A stretch of 64,000 nt of DNA, from assembly GCF_026339995.1 (NCBI RefSeq), contig NZ_JAPEPT010000001.1, positions 186,001 through 250,000 on the forward strand, written 5' to 3'. Below the pieces are notes generated by a model. The model worked only from the letters and a program-made list of their open reading frames with translations. It was not told where the DNA came from and made no database searches. Shown here one piece after another: positions 9,714 through 17,937 of this stretch. How positions within the stretch are numbered: position 1 is the first letter of the stretch; the number at the start of each line of letters is the position of its first letter. This stretch comes from Streptomyces sp. NBC_01481. Its GTDB lineage: Bacteria > Actinomycetota > Actinomycetes > Streptomycetales > Streptomycetaceae. Position numbers and translations under genes: made by a program.

Positions 9714-10322
9714 ATGCATGGCCACGGCTACGTGCCGACGCAGCCTCCGCGCGACATACCGGCGTCGGTGATCGTGCTGCGGGTGCTCTTCGCGATCCTG
9801 CCGCTCTTCAGCTGCGGAATGCTTTCGTGGGGCACCATGCTGCGGCTCGCGCTGGTCACCAAGCGCCCCCGGGACTGGGTGCTGTTCGGTGTCGTGCTGG
9901 CTTCCTTCGTCGTCTGCTTCGGCGCGGTCCTGTCGGACCCCACCGAAGACCTGCGGATGCTCCGCTCGGACATCGCGATCGGAACCATGCTGGCTGTGGC
10001 CCTGGTCGTGGTGGGCTGGTTCCTGTACGCGGACACCAGGCATGACGCGATCCGCCGGATGCCGCCGTCGCAGTCCCCGTACTACGGGACGACCGTGCCG
10101 TACGGACCGCCGGCAGTGGCACAGCAGATCCCGCAGGCACCGCACACGCCGACGCCGGGGTACGGCTTCCCTCCCGCCCAGCCCGTGCCGCCGCAGCCCC
10201 TGCCGCATCAGACACCCGCCTCGCAGACCTCGTCCGACAAGCCGCGCATCGACCAGGTCCGCGCCGAGCTCGACGAACTCAGCGACTACCTCCGTAAGGA
10301 CCGCAAGGAGCCCGGCCCGTGA
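9714..10322 (+). CDS. Small membrane protein with Pro/Gln-rich tail, coupled to the Ser/Thr kinase gene
   Basis: The protein has 202 residues and I do not recognise a named domain. About three hydrophobic segments occupy residues 15-115 (VIVLRVLFAILPLF, WVLFGVVLASFVVCFGAVL, IAIGTMLAVALVVVGWFL). A cytosolic tail rich in Pro, Gln and Tyr follows, and a charged C-terminal helix (RIDQVRAELDELSDYLRK) may be a coiled coil. The ATG at 9714 has CAGGAG nine bases upstream; an in-frame ATG at 9648 has no such signal. The stop overlaps the kinase start as GTGA, so the two products are translationally coupled and probably work together, for example as membrane partner and cytosolic kinase. Confidence 0.72.
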   Translation: MHGHGYVPTQPPRDIPASVIVLRVLFAILPLFSCGMLSWGTMLRLALVTKRPRDWVLFGVVLASFVVCFGAVLSDPTEDLRMLRSDIAIGTMLAVALVVVGWFLYADTRHDAIRRMPPSQSPYYGTTVPYGPPAVAQQIPQAPHTPTPGYGFPPAQPVPPQPLPHQTPASQTSSDKPRIDQVRAELDELSDYLRKDRKEPGP

Positions 10323-11839
10323 ACGGACGTGTCATCGCGAGCCGTTACGAGCTGTCGACCGTCATCGGCCAGGGCGGTATGGGACAGGTCTGGACGGCGT
10401 ACGACCGGCGTCTGGACCGCCGCGTCGCCGTCAAGCTGCTGCGCCCCGACCGGATGGCCGCCGCCAGCGGCGCCGACGAGATGCGCCGCCGCTTCGTGCG
10501 CGAGTGCCGGGTCACCGCCCAGGTCTCGCACCCGGGCCTGGTGACCGTCCATGACGCGGGCAGCGACGAGGACGACCTCTTTCTCGTCATGCAGTACGTC
10601 GAGGGCGCGGACCTCGCCGACCATCTCGCCGAGCACGAGCCCTACCCCTGGCCCTGGGCCGTCTGTGTCGCCGCGCAGCTGTGCGCCGTGCTCGCCGCGG
10701 TGCACGCCGTGCCGATCGTCCACCGCGACCTCAAGCCGCGCAATGTGATGGTGAAGCCCGACGGCACCGTCACCGTGCTCGACCTCGGCGTCGCCTCCGT
10801 CATCGACGTGGACACCACGCGCCTGACCCACACCGGTTCGCCCATCGGCAGCCCCGCCTATATGGCGCCCGAGCAGGCGATGGGCGGCGCGGTCGGCCCG
10901 TACACCGATCTCTACGCCCTCGGAGTGCTGCTCCACGAACTGCTCAGCGGGAACGTCCCGTTCGCCGGCTCCACCGCGCTGGGCGTACTGCACCGCCATC
11001 TCTACGAGCCGCCGCTCCCGGTCCGCCGGCTCCGCCCCGAGATACCCGAGCCGCTCGAAGCGCTGGTTCTGCGGCTGCTCGCCAAGGACCCGCAGCACCG
11101 GCCGGCCGGCGCACAGGACGTGTACGAGGCGCTGATGCCGCTGCTGCCCGGCCGGGGCACGCCCCAGGGGCCGCTCGACCCGACCCGCCCCTTCCTGCGC
11201 CCGCACGCCCCCTGGCCCGACCGCGTGGCGCCCCCGCCGCCCGTCGCACCACCCGCGCCGCCGACGCCCCGGCCCGATGTCGCCGCCGCCGTCGACGAGG
11301 TCAAGCGGCTGCTCGGCGAAGGCAGCATCACCCGGGCCGTCGACATCCTCGGCGGGATCCTCCCGGCCGCCGCCGCCGAGCACGGCGAGCACTCCCCGGT
11401 CGTGCGGATCCTGCGCAAGCAGTACGCCACGACGCTGATGGACGACGGCCAGTACCGCCGCGCGCTGCCGGAGCTGCGCCGCCTCGCGGAGGACCGGGCC
11501 GCCGAGGCGGGCCCGGCCGATCCGCAGACGCTGCAGTTCCGCTACGAGGCGGCGCAGTGCCTGGAGCAGCTGGGCGATGCGGCAGCCGCGCTCGCGGAGT
11601 ACCGCGCCGTCCTGCCGCACTACGAGAACCACCGGTCGGGCGGCGCCGATGCGGGCCGCGCCTTCGACGTGCGCCACCGCATCGGGAATCTGCTGCTCGC
11701 GGTGGGCGACCACACGGCTGCGCGGCTGCAGCTGCAGGGACTGCTCTACGACACGGAGCGTGCGTACGGGCCGTACCACGCCCTGCCGGTCGAGCTGCGT
11801 CGTGCGCTCGACCGGCAGGGGCAGTTCCACAGAGGGTGA
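10319..11839 (+). CDS. Soluble Ser/Thr protein kinase with TPR-like C-terminal region
   Basis: The protein has 506 residues. The kinase domain (1-275) has the Gly loop GQGGMGQV, ATP-binding Lys39, catalytic HRDLKPRN with Asp137, and the metal-binding motif as DLG (Asp155) instead of DFG. The activation segment ends in GSPAYMAPEQ. No transmembrane or PASTA segment follows. Instead a proline-rich linker leads to a helical region (residues about 320-500) that looks like tetratricopeptide repeats (RILRKQYATTLMDDGQYRRA, LRRLAEDRAAEAGPADPQT, AALAEYRAVLPHYEN). The kinase is probably cytosolic and recruited through its helical tail. Its start overlaps the upstream membrane-protein stop as GTGA. Substrates are unknown. 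Confidence 0.9.
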   Translation: MNGRVIASRYELSTVIGQGGMGQVWTAYDRRLDRRVAVKLLRPDRMAAASGADEMRRRFVRECRVTAQVSHPGLVTVHDAGSDEDDLFLVMQYVEGADLADHLAEHEPYPWPWAVCVAAQLCAVLAAVHAVPIVHRDLKPRNVMVKPDGTVTVLDLGVASVIDVDTTRLTHTGSPIGSPAYMAPEQAMGGAVGPYTDLYALGVLLHELLSGNVPFAGSTALGVLHRHLYEPPLPVRRLRPEIPEPLEALVLRLLAKDPQHRPAGAQDVYEALMPLLPGRGTPQGPLDPTRPFLRPHAPWPDRVAPPPPVAPPAPPTPRPDVAAAVDEVKRLLGEGSITRAVDILGGILPAAAAEHGEHSPVVRILRKQYATTLMDDGQYRRALPELRRLAEDRAAEAGPADPQTLQFRYEAAQCLEQLGDAAAALAEYRAVLPHYENHRSGGADAGRAFDVRHRIGNLLLAVGDHTAARLQLQGLLYDTERAYGPYHALPVELRRALDRQGQFHRG

Positions 11840-11856
11840 CTGCCAGGGAGCGTCGG

Positions 11857-12786
11857 TCAGCTCGCGCGCAGATACGCCGAGGTGGACACCCGCCCCAGCA
11901 GCTTCAGCCGCGACGTCCCGCTCGCCAGATGCTTGTCCAGCGCGTCCTGGACTCCGGGCCAGGCCTTGTCGCCGTAGTCGTCGAGCACCACGATCCCGCC
12001 CGGCGCCACGATCTGCTCGACCCATTCCAGATCGGCCCGCACCCCGTCCATGGAGTGATCGCCGTCCACCACGATCACCCCGTACTCCCGGTCGGAGACG
12101 GCGGCCCGCACATCCGGATCGCCCGAGAAGCCCTGCTGGATCCGCGCGTCGATCACCGAACCGACGCCGCCGAGCGCCAGGTTGGCCCGTACGACGTCCT
12201 CGCGCACCGGCGTGCCGGTGGGATCAGCGCCCTGCGGCGCGGCGCCCGGCTGCAGCTGCGCTCCCGCCAGCGGATCGACGATCGTCAGATGCGGCTGCGC
12301 CCCGGACCGGTGCAGCATCCGCATCAGGCCTGCGGCGAACATCCCGTACAGGGTGCCGATTTCGAGGACATTGCCGTTCGGCGGGGAGAGCAGCGGCACC
12401 GTGGCGAGCTTTCCGCACACATTGGAGGTGGAGCCGGCCAGCCGGCCCACGCCGAGTGACTCCAGGGCGATCACCGTGCGATAGGCGACGGTCACATTGC
12501 GGAGAGCGTGTTCAGTGCCGTCCGCCACGCCCTGGATCTGACGCGCGAGGGTGTCGAACTGGGCTGCGGTGGGCGTCCGGTGGCCGCTTCGACCCGTCCC
12601 GTCGACGAGCAGGCCCAGTCCGTACTGCGGACTCTGCAGCGCGGCCACTTGTGCGGTCAAAGCGTCCACATCGGTCCGCAGAGCATGCGTGGCACGCTTC
12701 ACCTGCTGTTCGATGCGCCGGTCGATCACGGTGAGGGCTGGGCTCAGGACGCGCTTCGCCAGCCGATTGCGAAGGAGAGGGGGCAT
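11857..12786 (-). CDS. Class I SAM-dependent methyltransferase (Methyltransf_24 type)
   Basis: The protein has 309 residues. The first 110 residues are helical (IDRRIEQQVKRATHALRTDVDAL, partly coiled-coil). The catalytic domain begins with motif I NVLEIGTLYGMFAAG and contains LTIVDPL, an acidic VIVVDGDHS, and APGGIVVLDDYGD, the pattern of the Methyltransf_24 family found beside glycosyltransferases and secondary-metabolite genes. The substrate is unknown. The gene converges on the kinase gene with only 17 bases between stop codons. It precedes the YfhO gene in reading direction from the far side, so a link to surface glycan modification is possible but unproven. Confidence 0.78.
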   Translation of the reverse strand: MPPLLRNRLAKRVLSPALTVIDRRIEQQVKRATHALRTDVDALTAQVAALQSPQYGLGLLVDGTGRSGHRTPTAAQFDTLARQIQGVADGTEHALRNVTVAYRTVIALESLGVGRLAGSTSNVCGKLATVPLLSPPNGNVLEIGTLYGMFAAGLMRMLHRSGAQPHLTIVDPLAGAQLQPGAAPQGADPTGTPVREDVVRANLALGGVGSVIDARIQQGFSGDPDVRAAVSDREYGVIVVDGDHSMDGVRADLEWVEQIVAPGGIVVLDDYGDKAWPGVQDALDKHLASGTSRLKLLGRVSTSAYLRAS

Positions 12787-12969
12787 GCGGGGACGCTACG
12801 CCGCAGCACGACCGCGCGGGCCAAGGCCGGATGCTTTGCAGATGAAGTCCTGATGACTGCGCGGGGGCGGAACCATGAAGGAGTCGCGACGGAATGTCGC
12901 GTCCCTCTTGTGGAGGTCCGCACCGGTTTCCGTGCCCTCGTAGGGCAGACGGGACTTCTGAAACACGCC

Positions 12970-15429
12970 CTACGGCTGGTTCCGCGTCCCCGCGTCTTCC
13001 GCGCGCACGAGTTGACGAACAGTCAGTGCATCTGCTGAGGGTCCGCTGCTGCTCGCCGTCCCGGCCGTGGGACGTGTCCGCCGCCGGATCCTTGGCAGCA
13101 GGGCGATCACGAGGAGCGTCAGCAGCCCCGCGGCCCCGATCGCCGCTCCGGCCTTCAGACCGGGCGGGCGGAAGGAACAGTTCACCGTCGTCGATGTGCC
13201 GTCCAGCTCCACGGCGACGAGCCCGAGGTAGGAGCCGGCCGGTTCGCCGTTGCAGCTCCAGCCCGCGATCCGGGGCGCGGCGAGAACCGCGGTCCCCTTG
13301 GTGCCGGGCGGCAGCTCGGCCCGTATCCCGCTGTCCGTGACCTCGATCGACACCGCGCCGGTCGCCTTCAGCTTCGCCACGGCGGCGGTGAGCTCGGCCC
13401 GGTCAAGGCAGCCGAGGGTCGTGCGACGGGGGTCCTTGCTGTAACCGACCTTCTCGCCGGGGGAGTTCACCGTGCCCAGCGAGGTGAGCGCGGCACGCCG
13501 CTTGGGCTGTCCGCCGCGCAGCGACACCCACGGCGCATCGCCGAGCCGGGCCTTGCCGGTGTAGTTCGGCGCCCAGAGGAAGACCTCGGTGCCGACCGGG
13601 CAGGAGCCGTTCACGGGCGAGCCGTAGACCTGCGCGCCGAGGAGTTTCTCCTGGTTGCGGAACGGGTTCCAGTCGTAGCGGGGCTCGGGACCCGCAGGCC
13701 GTACGGTCAGCAGTGGCGGCGTCGCCGCGCGCGTCACCTCCGGATGCTGCCCCTGCCGGGTGCGCACTCGCGCGCCGACGGAGAAGATCGCGTCGGTGAC
13801 CGGGTTGTCGAGCGACTGCACACTGCGGCCGTTGGAGGTCCAGCCCGCGCCGAGCGCGGCCATCGTGCGCGTGAAGACATCGGGTGTGTGGCTGCTGTAG
13901 TACCCGCCGCCCTGCCCGCCCAGCAGGATCGGATCGTTGCCGGTGATCTGGTCACGGCCCACATCGGTGCGGTACTCCGGCCAGCCGTCGGCCTTCGCCG
14001 CGGCCGCCGCGCGCTCGCTGTGCGCCCGGCCCCAGGCCGGGTAGTCGTCCAGCCTGCCGAGCCGCTGCCGGTCGGCGTACGCGGTGGTGGCGGCGGCCTG
14101 CCCGACCAGCGCGCCGGAGAGCAGCAGCGCGGCCAGCGCGGCGTACGTGCCCCGCCTGGCCAGCACCAGACCGGCGAGGACCGCCGCGGTCCCGGCCGCG
14201 AAGAGGGGGAAGGTCCAGCCGGTGACCAGCTCGCTGGTCGAGGCCGTGAGCGCGAGGGCGGCGACCACGGCGCCGCCGCCGAGCAGGGCACGCCGGCCCG
14301 GCCATTCGTACGAGAGGCCGGTCCAGGCGGCGATCACGAGTATCCCGGCGAAGACGAAGGTCTGCCGGTACGGGCTGCCGTTGGGCGTCGCGAAGACATG
14401 CCACACCAGATGGGTGGGCGCCCACTGCAGGGACACCAGGGTCGCCGCCGCGAGCCCCGTCCACAGCAATCGCTCACGCCGCGGCACCGCGCCGTTGAAG
14501 GCGAGCGTGCAGGCCAGCAGCAGGGCTCCGCCGCCCAGGAAGAGGGCGGGTGTGAAGAAGCTGTACGTCGCGGGCAGGGTGCGGGCGAACACATCGGCCC
14601 AGCCCGCGGGCGCGAACTCCTTCGTCCACCCCGGGTAGGCGTGCTTCGAGCCCATGAAGACCGGGATCAGGACGGGGGTGGCCAGCGCGATCCCCAGCAG
14701 CACGGTCCAGGTGGCCCGCAGCAGGGCCCGCATCCGCTGCCGCAGATCGGTCTCCTCAAGGGCCAGGCGCACCACGAGCACCAGCGCGGCCCCGATGGTC
14801 GCCATATAGGCGGTGTAGAAGTTGGCGATCCATGCCACCGCGACGACCAGCGGGCCGAGGACCGGCCTGCGGGCCGTACGCGCCCACTCGCCGACCAGGC
14901 ACAGCATCGGGAAGGCGACCAGGCCGTCCATCCACATCGGGTTGTAGGAAGCCTCGACGACCGACCAGCCGCACAGCGCGTACGAGGCGCCGAGCACCCC
15001 CGCCATCCACCAGCGTCCGCCCTCGCCCTCGCCTGCGCGCAGCGACAGCAGCAGCCAGGTCATCGCCGCGGCAGCCGTCGCCATCTTCAGCAGCGTGACG
15101 ACATAGACGGCGAGATCGATCTGATCCCGCGGGAAGAGTCCGACGAGCACCGAGTACGGGCTGGTCAGATAGGTCCCGAGGTCCGGCAGAAAGCTGGTGC
15201 CGTATCCGGACTGCCAGTTCAGCAGCAGCCCGCCGCCGGCCCGGCCGTGCAGCAGATCCCACAGATGTGCGTGAAACGGCACGAATTGATTGCCGAGGTC
15301 GTTCACGCTGCGGGTGTGCGGGCCGAAGGGGAAGCAGCGCGCGACGGCGTCACCGGCGCACACGGCTGTCACGGTGATCAGCGCGGCGAGGGCGGCGGCG
15401 CGGCCTCGCACGGAATGCAGAGTCGACAT
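12970..15429 (-). CDS. YfhO-family multi-spanning membrane protein (probable lipid-linked sugar glycosyltransferase)
   Basis: The protein has 819 residues with about 13-14 hydrophobic segments in the first 540, then a large extracytoplasmic beta-rich region and a final membrane helix near residue 770. The early motif VNDLGNQFVPFHAHLWDLL and GYGTSFLPDLGTYLTSPYS are typical of the YfhO family. In Firmicutes YfhO-type proteins transfer sugars from undecaprenyl phosphate onto teichoic acids. The gene is divergent from a GT2 gene (dolichyl-phosphate-mannose-synthase-like) and gtrA, which would make and flip the lipid-linked sugar, so this is the likely transferase of a three-part glycosylation system. 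The GC-rich tail has no further domain. Confidence 0.87.
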   Translation of the reverse strand: MSTLHSVRGRAAALAALITVTAVCAGDAVARCFPFGPHTRSVNDLGNQFVPFHAHLWDLLHGRAGGGLLLNWQSGYGTSFLPDLGTYLTSPYSVLVGLFPRDQIDLAVYVVTLLKMATAAAAMTWLLLSLRAGEGEGGRWWMAGVLGASYALCGWSVVEASYNPMWMDGLVAFPMLCLVGEWARTARRPVLGPLVVAVAWIANFYTAYMATIGAALVLVVRLALEETDLRQRMRALLRATWTVLLGIALATPVLIPVFMGSKHAYPGWTKEFAPAGWADVFARTLPATYSFFTPALFLGGGALLLACTLAFNGAVPRRERLLWTGLAAATLVSLQWAPTHLVWHVFATPNGSPYRQTFVFAGILVIAAWTGLSYEWPGRRALLGGGAVVAALALTASTSELVTGWTFPLFAAGTAAVLAGLVLARRGTYAALAALLLSGALVGQAAATTAYADRQRLGRLDDYPAWGRAHSERAAAAAKADGWPEYRTDVGRDQITGNDPILLGGQGGGYYSSHTPDVFTRTMAALGAGWTSNGRSVQSLDNPVTDAIFSVGARVRTRQGQHPEVTRAATPPLLTVRPAGPEPRYDWNPFRNQEKLLGAQVYGSPVNGSCPVGTEVFLWAPNYTGKARLGDAPWVSLRGGQPKRRAALTSLGTVNSPGEKVGYSKDPRRTTLGCLDRAELTAAVAKLKATGAVSIEVTDSGIRAELPPGTKGTAVLAAPRIAGWSCNGEPAGSYLGLVAVELDGTSTTVNCSFRPPGLKAGAAIGAAGLLTLLVIALLPRIRRRTRPTAGTASSSGPSADALTVRQLVRAEDAGTRNQP

Positions 15430-15553
15430 GATTCCTCGAATATGCCAGCGCCGATCGTGAAATCATCGCGCGGGAAGCCCAGTTCACTGGATGGTCGCCC
15501 AGGCGTCATGTGAGGAATCCACCTGCGACATTCGGGTGGGATGTTGTTCTTCC

Positions 15554-16531
15554 GTGCTGATCTCGATAGTCGTCCCGTGCTTCAACGAAGAGGAGATCAT
15601 CGGCCGCTTCCATGAACACGTGACCGCGGAACTCTCGCTGCTCGGGCAGGAATTCGAGCTGGTCTATGTGGACGACGGAAGCCAGGACCGGACGCTCCCT
15701 CTCCTCGAGGAGATCGCCGAGGCCGACCCTCGTACCCGCTATGTGTCCTTCAGCCGTAACTTCGGCAAGGAGGCAGCCATGCTGGCCGGACTCCAGCATG
15801 CCGACGGCGACGCCGTGGTCATCATGGACGCCGACCTCCAGCACCCTCCGGAGCTGGTCAGGCGCATGCTCCAACTCCACGACGAGGGCTTCGACCAGGT
15901 CATCGCCCGGCGCACCCGCAAGGGCGACCGGGTCACCCGCACCCTCACGGCCCGTGCCTACTACTGGCTGATCAACCGCCTCGTCGACGTGGAACTCGTC
16001 GACGGCGTGGGCGATTTCCGGCTGCTCTCGCGCCGTACCGTCGACGCGATCCTCGAACTCACCGAGTACAACCGCTTCTCCAAGGGCCTGTTCGCCTGGG
16101 TCGGATTCCGCACCACGACCTTCGAGTACGAGAATGCGGTACGCGAGCAGGGCCGCTCCAAGTGGAGTTTCGGCAAACTGCTCAACTACGGTCTCGACGG
16201 GCTGCTCTCCTTCAACAACAAGCCGTTGCGGGCGGCGGTCTATCTCGGTCTTCTCCTGGTTACGCTCGCCATGGCGTATGCGGCCTGGATTGTCGGTGTC
16301 GCCCTGGTGAACGGCGTGGACACCCCCGGGTATGTCACCCTTCTCGTGGCGGTCACCGCACTCGCCGGCGTACAGATGCTGATGCTGGGGGTGGTCGGCG
16401 AGTACGTCGGCCGTATCTACTACGAGGTGAAGCGGCGACCGCACTTCCTGGTGAAGGCCACCAACGCCGGCCTTCCGCAGCAGCGGGAAGGGGAGCGGCG
16501 TGAACGCACGGGGGAGCTCGTAAGACGATGA
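15554..16531 (+). CDS. GT2 glycosyltransferase, undecaprenyl-phosphate sugar synthase type (GtrB-like)
   Basis: From the GTG at 15554 the protein has 325 residues. The N-terminal domain carries SIVVPCFNEEE, VDDGSQDRT and the DAD motif MDADLQHPPEL, which bind the sugar nucleotide and metal. Two C-terminal membrane helices (about residues 230-295) follow, as in GtrB and dolichyl-phosphate mannose synthases. It should load a sugar onto undecaprenyl phosphate on the cytoplasmic side. Upstream in-frame starts at 15491 and 15536 are possible; 15554 gives the usual length before the first motif. The stop overlaps the gtrA start as ATGA, so translation is coupled. Confidence 0.88.
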   Translation: MLISIVVPCFNEEEIIGRFHEHVTAELSLLGQEFELVYVDDGSQDRTLPLLEEIAEADPRTRYVSFSRNFGKEAAMLAGLQHADGDAVVIMDADLQHPPELVRRMLQLHDEGFDQVIARRTRKGDRVTRTLTARAYYWLINRLVDVELVDGVGDFRLLSRRTVDAILELTEYNRFSKGLFAWVGFRTTTFEYENAVREQGRSKWSFGKLLNYGLDGLLSFNNKPLRAAVYLGLLLVTLAMAYAAWIVGVALVNGVDTPGYVTLLVAVTALAGVQMLMLGVVGEYVGRIYYEVKRRPHFLVKATNAGLPQQREGERRERTGELVRR

Positions 16532-16950
16532 CAGTCCAGGTCCAGATGGTCAGATTCGCCCTGGTGGGAGCGGTGAACACCGGGACGTACTTCGGTCTGT
16601 ATCTGGCTCTGCTGACCTGGCTGCCGTATGTCGCCGCGCATGTCCTCGCCTTCCTGCTCAGCATGGTCGGGTCCTTCTTCCTGACCTCGTACTTCACGTA
16701 CCGGACCCGGCCGACCTGGCGGAAGTTCCTGCTCTTCCCGCTCACCAACGCCGCGAACTTCGTGGTCACCACGTGCGGCGTCTATCTGCTGGTGGATGTG
16801 CTGCACCTCAGCAGCCGCTATTCCCCGCTGATCGCGCAGGCGTCGGCGATCCCCATCACGTTCGTCGTCTCCCGGATGATCATGCTGCGGCCTGATCCGG
16901 CCGCGCGGATGCAGGAGCGGGAGCCGGAGCCGGTCCGGTCGGCCGGCTGA
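16528..16950 (+). CDS. gtrA: GtrA-family flippase-like membrane protein
   Basis: The protein has 140 residues with four membrane helices and the family start VRFALVGAVNTGTYFGLYL. GtrA proteins are thought to move undecaprenyl-phosphate-linked sugars across the membrane. The ATG overlaps the stop of the GT2 gene, matching the usual gtrA-gtrB pairing. With the divergent YfhO gene the set provides synthesis, flipping and transfer of a sugar onto an envelope glycopolymer; the acceptor is not indicated by the sequence. Confidence 0.88.
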   Translation: MTVQVQMVRFALVGAVNTGTYFGLYLALLTWLPYVAAHVLAFLLSMVGSFFLTSYFTYRTRPTWRKFLLFPLTNAANFVVTTCGVYLLVDVLHLSSRYSPLIAQASAIPITFVVSRMIMLRPDPAARMQEREPEPVRSAG

Positions 16951-17080
16951 CGCGTACCGCTCGCATCCGCACCTGCGGGCGAATCGTTGGTCGAATCAGT
17001 GGCCCAGACCCCCGGGACTGCCTACCATCGATCACCGCAGGGTCTTGTGCACCGAAGCACAATCACGCCGGGAGGCTCCT

Positions 17081-17722
17081 TTGCACCGCCGCCGTCGCAC
17101 CGCGCTCACCGTCTCCGCCGCGCTTCTGATCGCCGCGCCCCTCCTCGCCGCCTGCGGCAATGACGCTCACCCGGGGGCCGCCGCCGTCGTCGGCGGGGAG
17201 CGGATCGAGGTGGCGACCGTGCAGGAGAAGGTGAAGGACGTGCGCGCCGCCCAGCAGCGCTCGCCCGAGTCCGCGCAGCTCATCAAGGACAGCGGTCAGC
17301 TCAGCCGGGCCAAGCTGTACGACCTCATCGTCGACCAGGTCGTCCAGCGCGCCGCCGACGATGCCGGGGTCAAGGTCAGCCGCAAGGAGATCCAGGACGG
17401 GCGGGCCCAGCTGGTGCTGCAGTCCGGCGGTGAGGAGCAGCTCGCCGCCATGTATCTGCAGCAGCGCGGCGTCGCTCCCGACCAGCTCAACGATGTCGTA
17501 CGCCGGGACATCCTGGTCAGCAAGCTCGCCACCGCCCTCGGCGCGACCAACACCCCCGAGGGCCAGCAGAAGCTGAACCAGGCCTTCACCGCCGCCGCCA
17601 AGTCACTGCACATCGATGTGAACCCCCGCTTCGGCGCCTGGGACAACCAGAAACTGGAGCTCGGCACCTACAAGGCCCCCTGGATCACCCAGGTCACCAA
17701 GGAGCCGGAGACCGGCGCCTAG
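17081..17722 (+). CDS. SurA N-terminal-domain lipoprotein (periplasmic-type chaperone)
   Basis: The protein has 213 residues from the TTG at 17081, chosen because GGGAGG lies six bases upstream and the signal peptide then starts at its basic residues. A lipobox LAAC (near residue 23) predicts a lipoprotein. The rest resembles the SurA N-terminal helical domain (VVGGERIEVATVQEKVKDV, YDLIVDQVVQRAADDAGVKVS) without a PPIase domain. A role in folding of secreted proteins is inferred. A possible -10 box TACCAT lies at 17023. The TAG stop codon is formed by the left end of the MITE-like element that follows, so the native C-terminus may have been altered by that insertion. Confidence 0.85.
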   Translation: MHRRRRTALTVSAALLIAAPLLAACGNDAHPGAAAVVGGERIEVATVQEKVKDVRAAQQRSPESAQLIKDSGQLSRAKLYDLIVDQVVQRAADDAGVKVSRKEIQDGRAQLVLQSGGEEQLAAMYLQQRGVAPDQLNDVVRRDILVSKLATALGATNTPEGQQKLNQAFTAAAKSLHIDVNPRFGAWDNQKLELGTYKAPWITQVTKEPETGA

Positions 17723-17914
17723 GGGGTGTCTTTCGGGTCTTGCCGGGCTCGCGTGCCGTGGCACGCACTCCCCCGTAGCCCATCGGGCACGGGAGGTGCC
17801 CCCATGCCGCGTTGCGTCAGTCGCCGACGCTCCGCGTGGGCTCCTTCCTCCGCCTTGCACCTGCACGCACCAGACCCCGCTAGCTGATCCGGCCTGACCC
17901 GAAAGACACCCCCT
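17720..17914. mobile_element. MITE-like element copy 1 (perfect 18-bp terminal inverted repeats, no ORF)
   Basis: The left end GGGGGTGTCTTTCGGGTC (17722-17739) is an exact reverse complement of the right end (17896-17913). The 195-bp body has no credible gene. The right inner part (CTCCTTCCTCCGCCTTG, then a GATCCGGCCTGA-type stretch before the end) matches the same region of a second copy at 38763-38926. The left edge reads CTAG and supplies the stop codon of the SurA-like gene. The right edge reads CCCCCTGG, so the target duplication is not intact. Size and structure fit a non-autonomous transposon derivative. Confidence 0.75.
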
Positions 17915-17931
17915 GGCCCGCGAGGTAGGTT
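17903..17931 (+). promoter_or_regulatory. Probable mazG promoter whose -35 box lies inside the MITE end
   Basis: AAGACA (17903-17908, four of six matches to TTGACA) is 17 bases from TAGGTT (17926-17931), which in turn is six bases before the GTG at 17938. The arrangement fits leaderless transcription of mazG. The -35-like box belongs to the right terminal repeat of the element. Confidence 0.5.
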
Positions 17932-17937
17932 CGACGG

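Noticed and set aside
7530..11839. Phage-defence (Pgl/BREX-like) locus from methylase plus kinase
   Set aside because: The kinase is not PglW-like, PglY/PglZ/BrxL are missing, and the genes between are ordinary membrane proteins.
13744..15513. 589-codon plus-strand frame over YfhO
   Set aside because: Antisense shadow; the minus-strand product has clear YfhO motifs.
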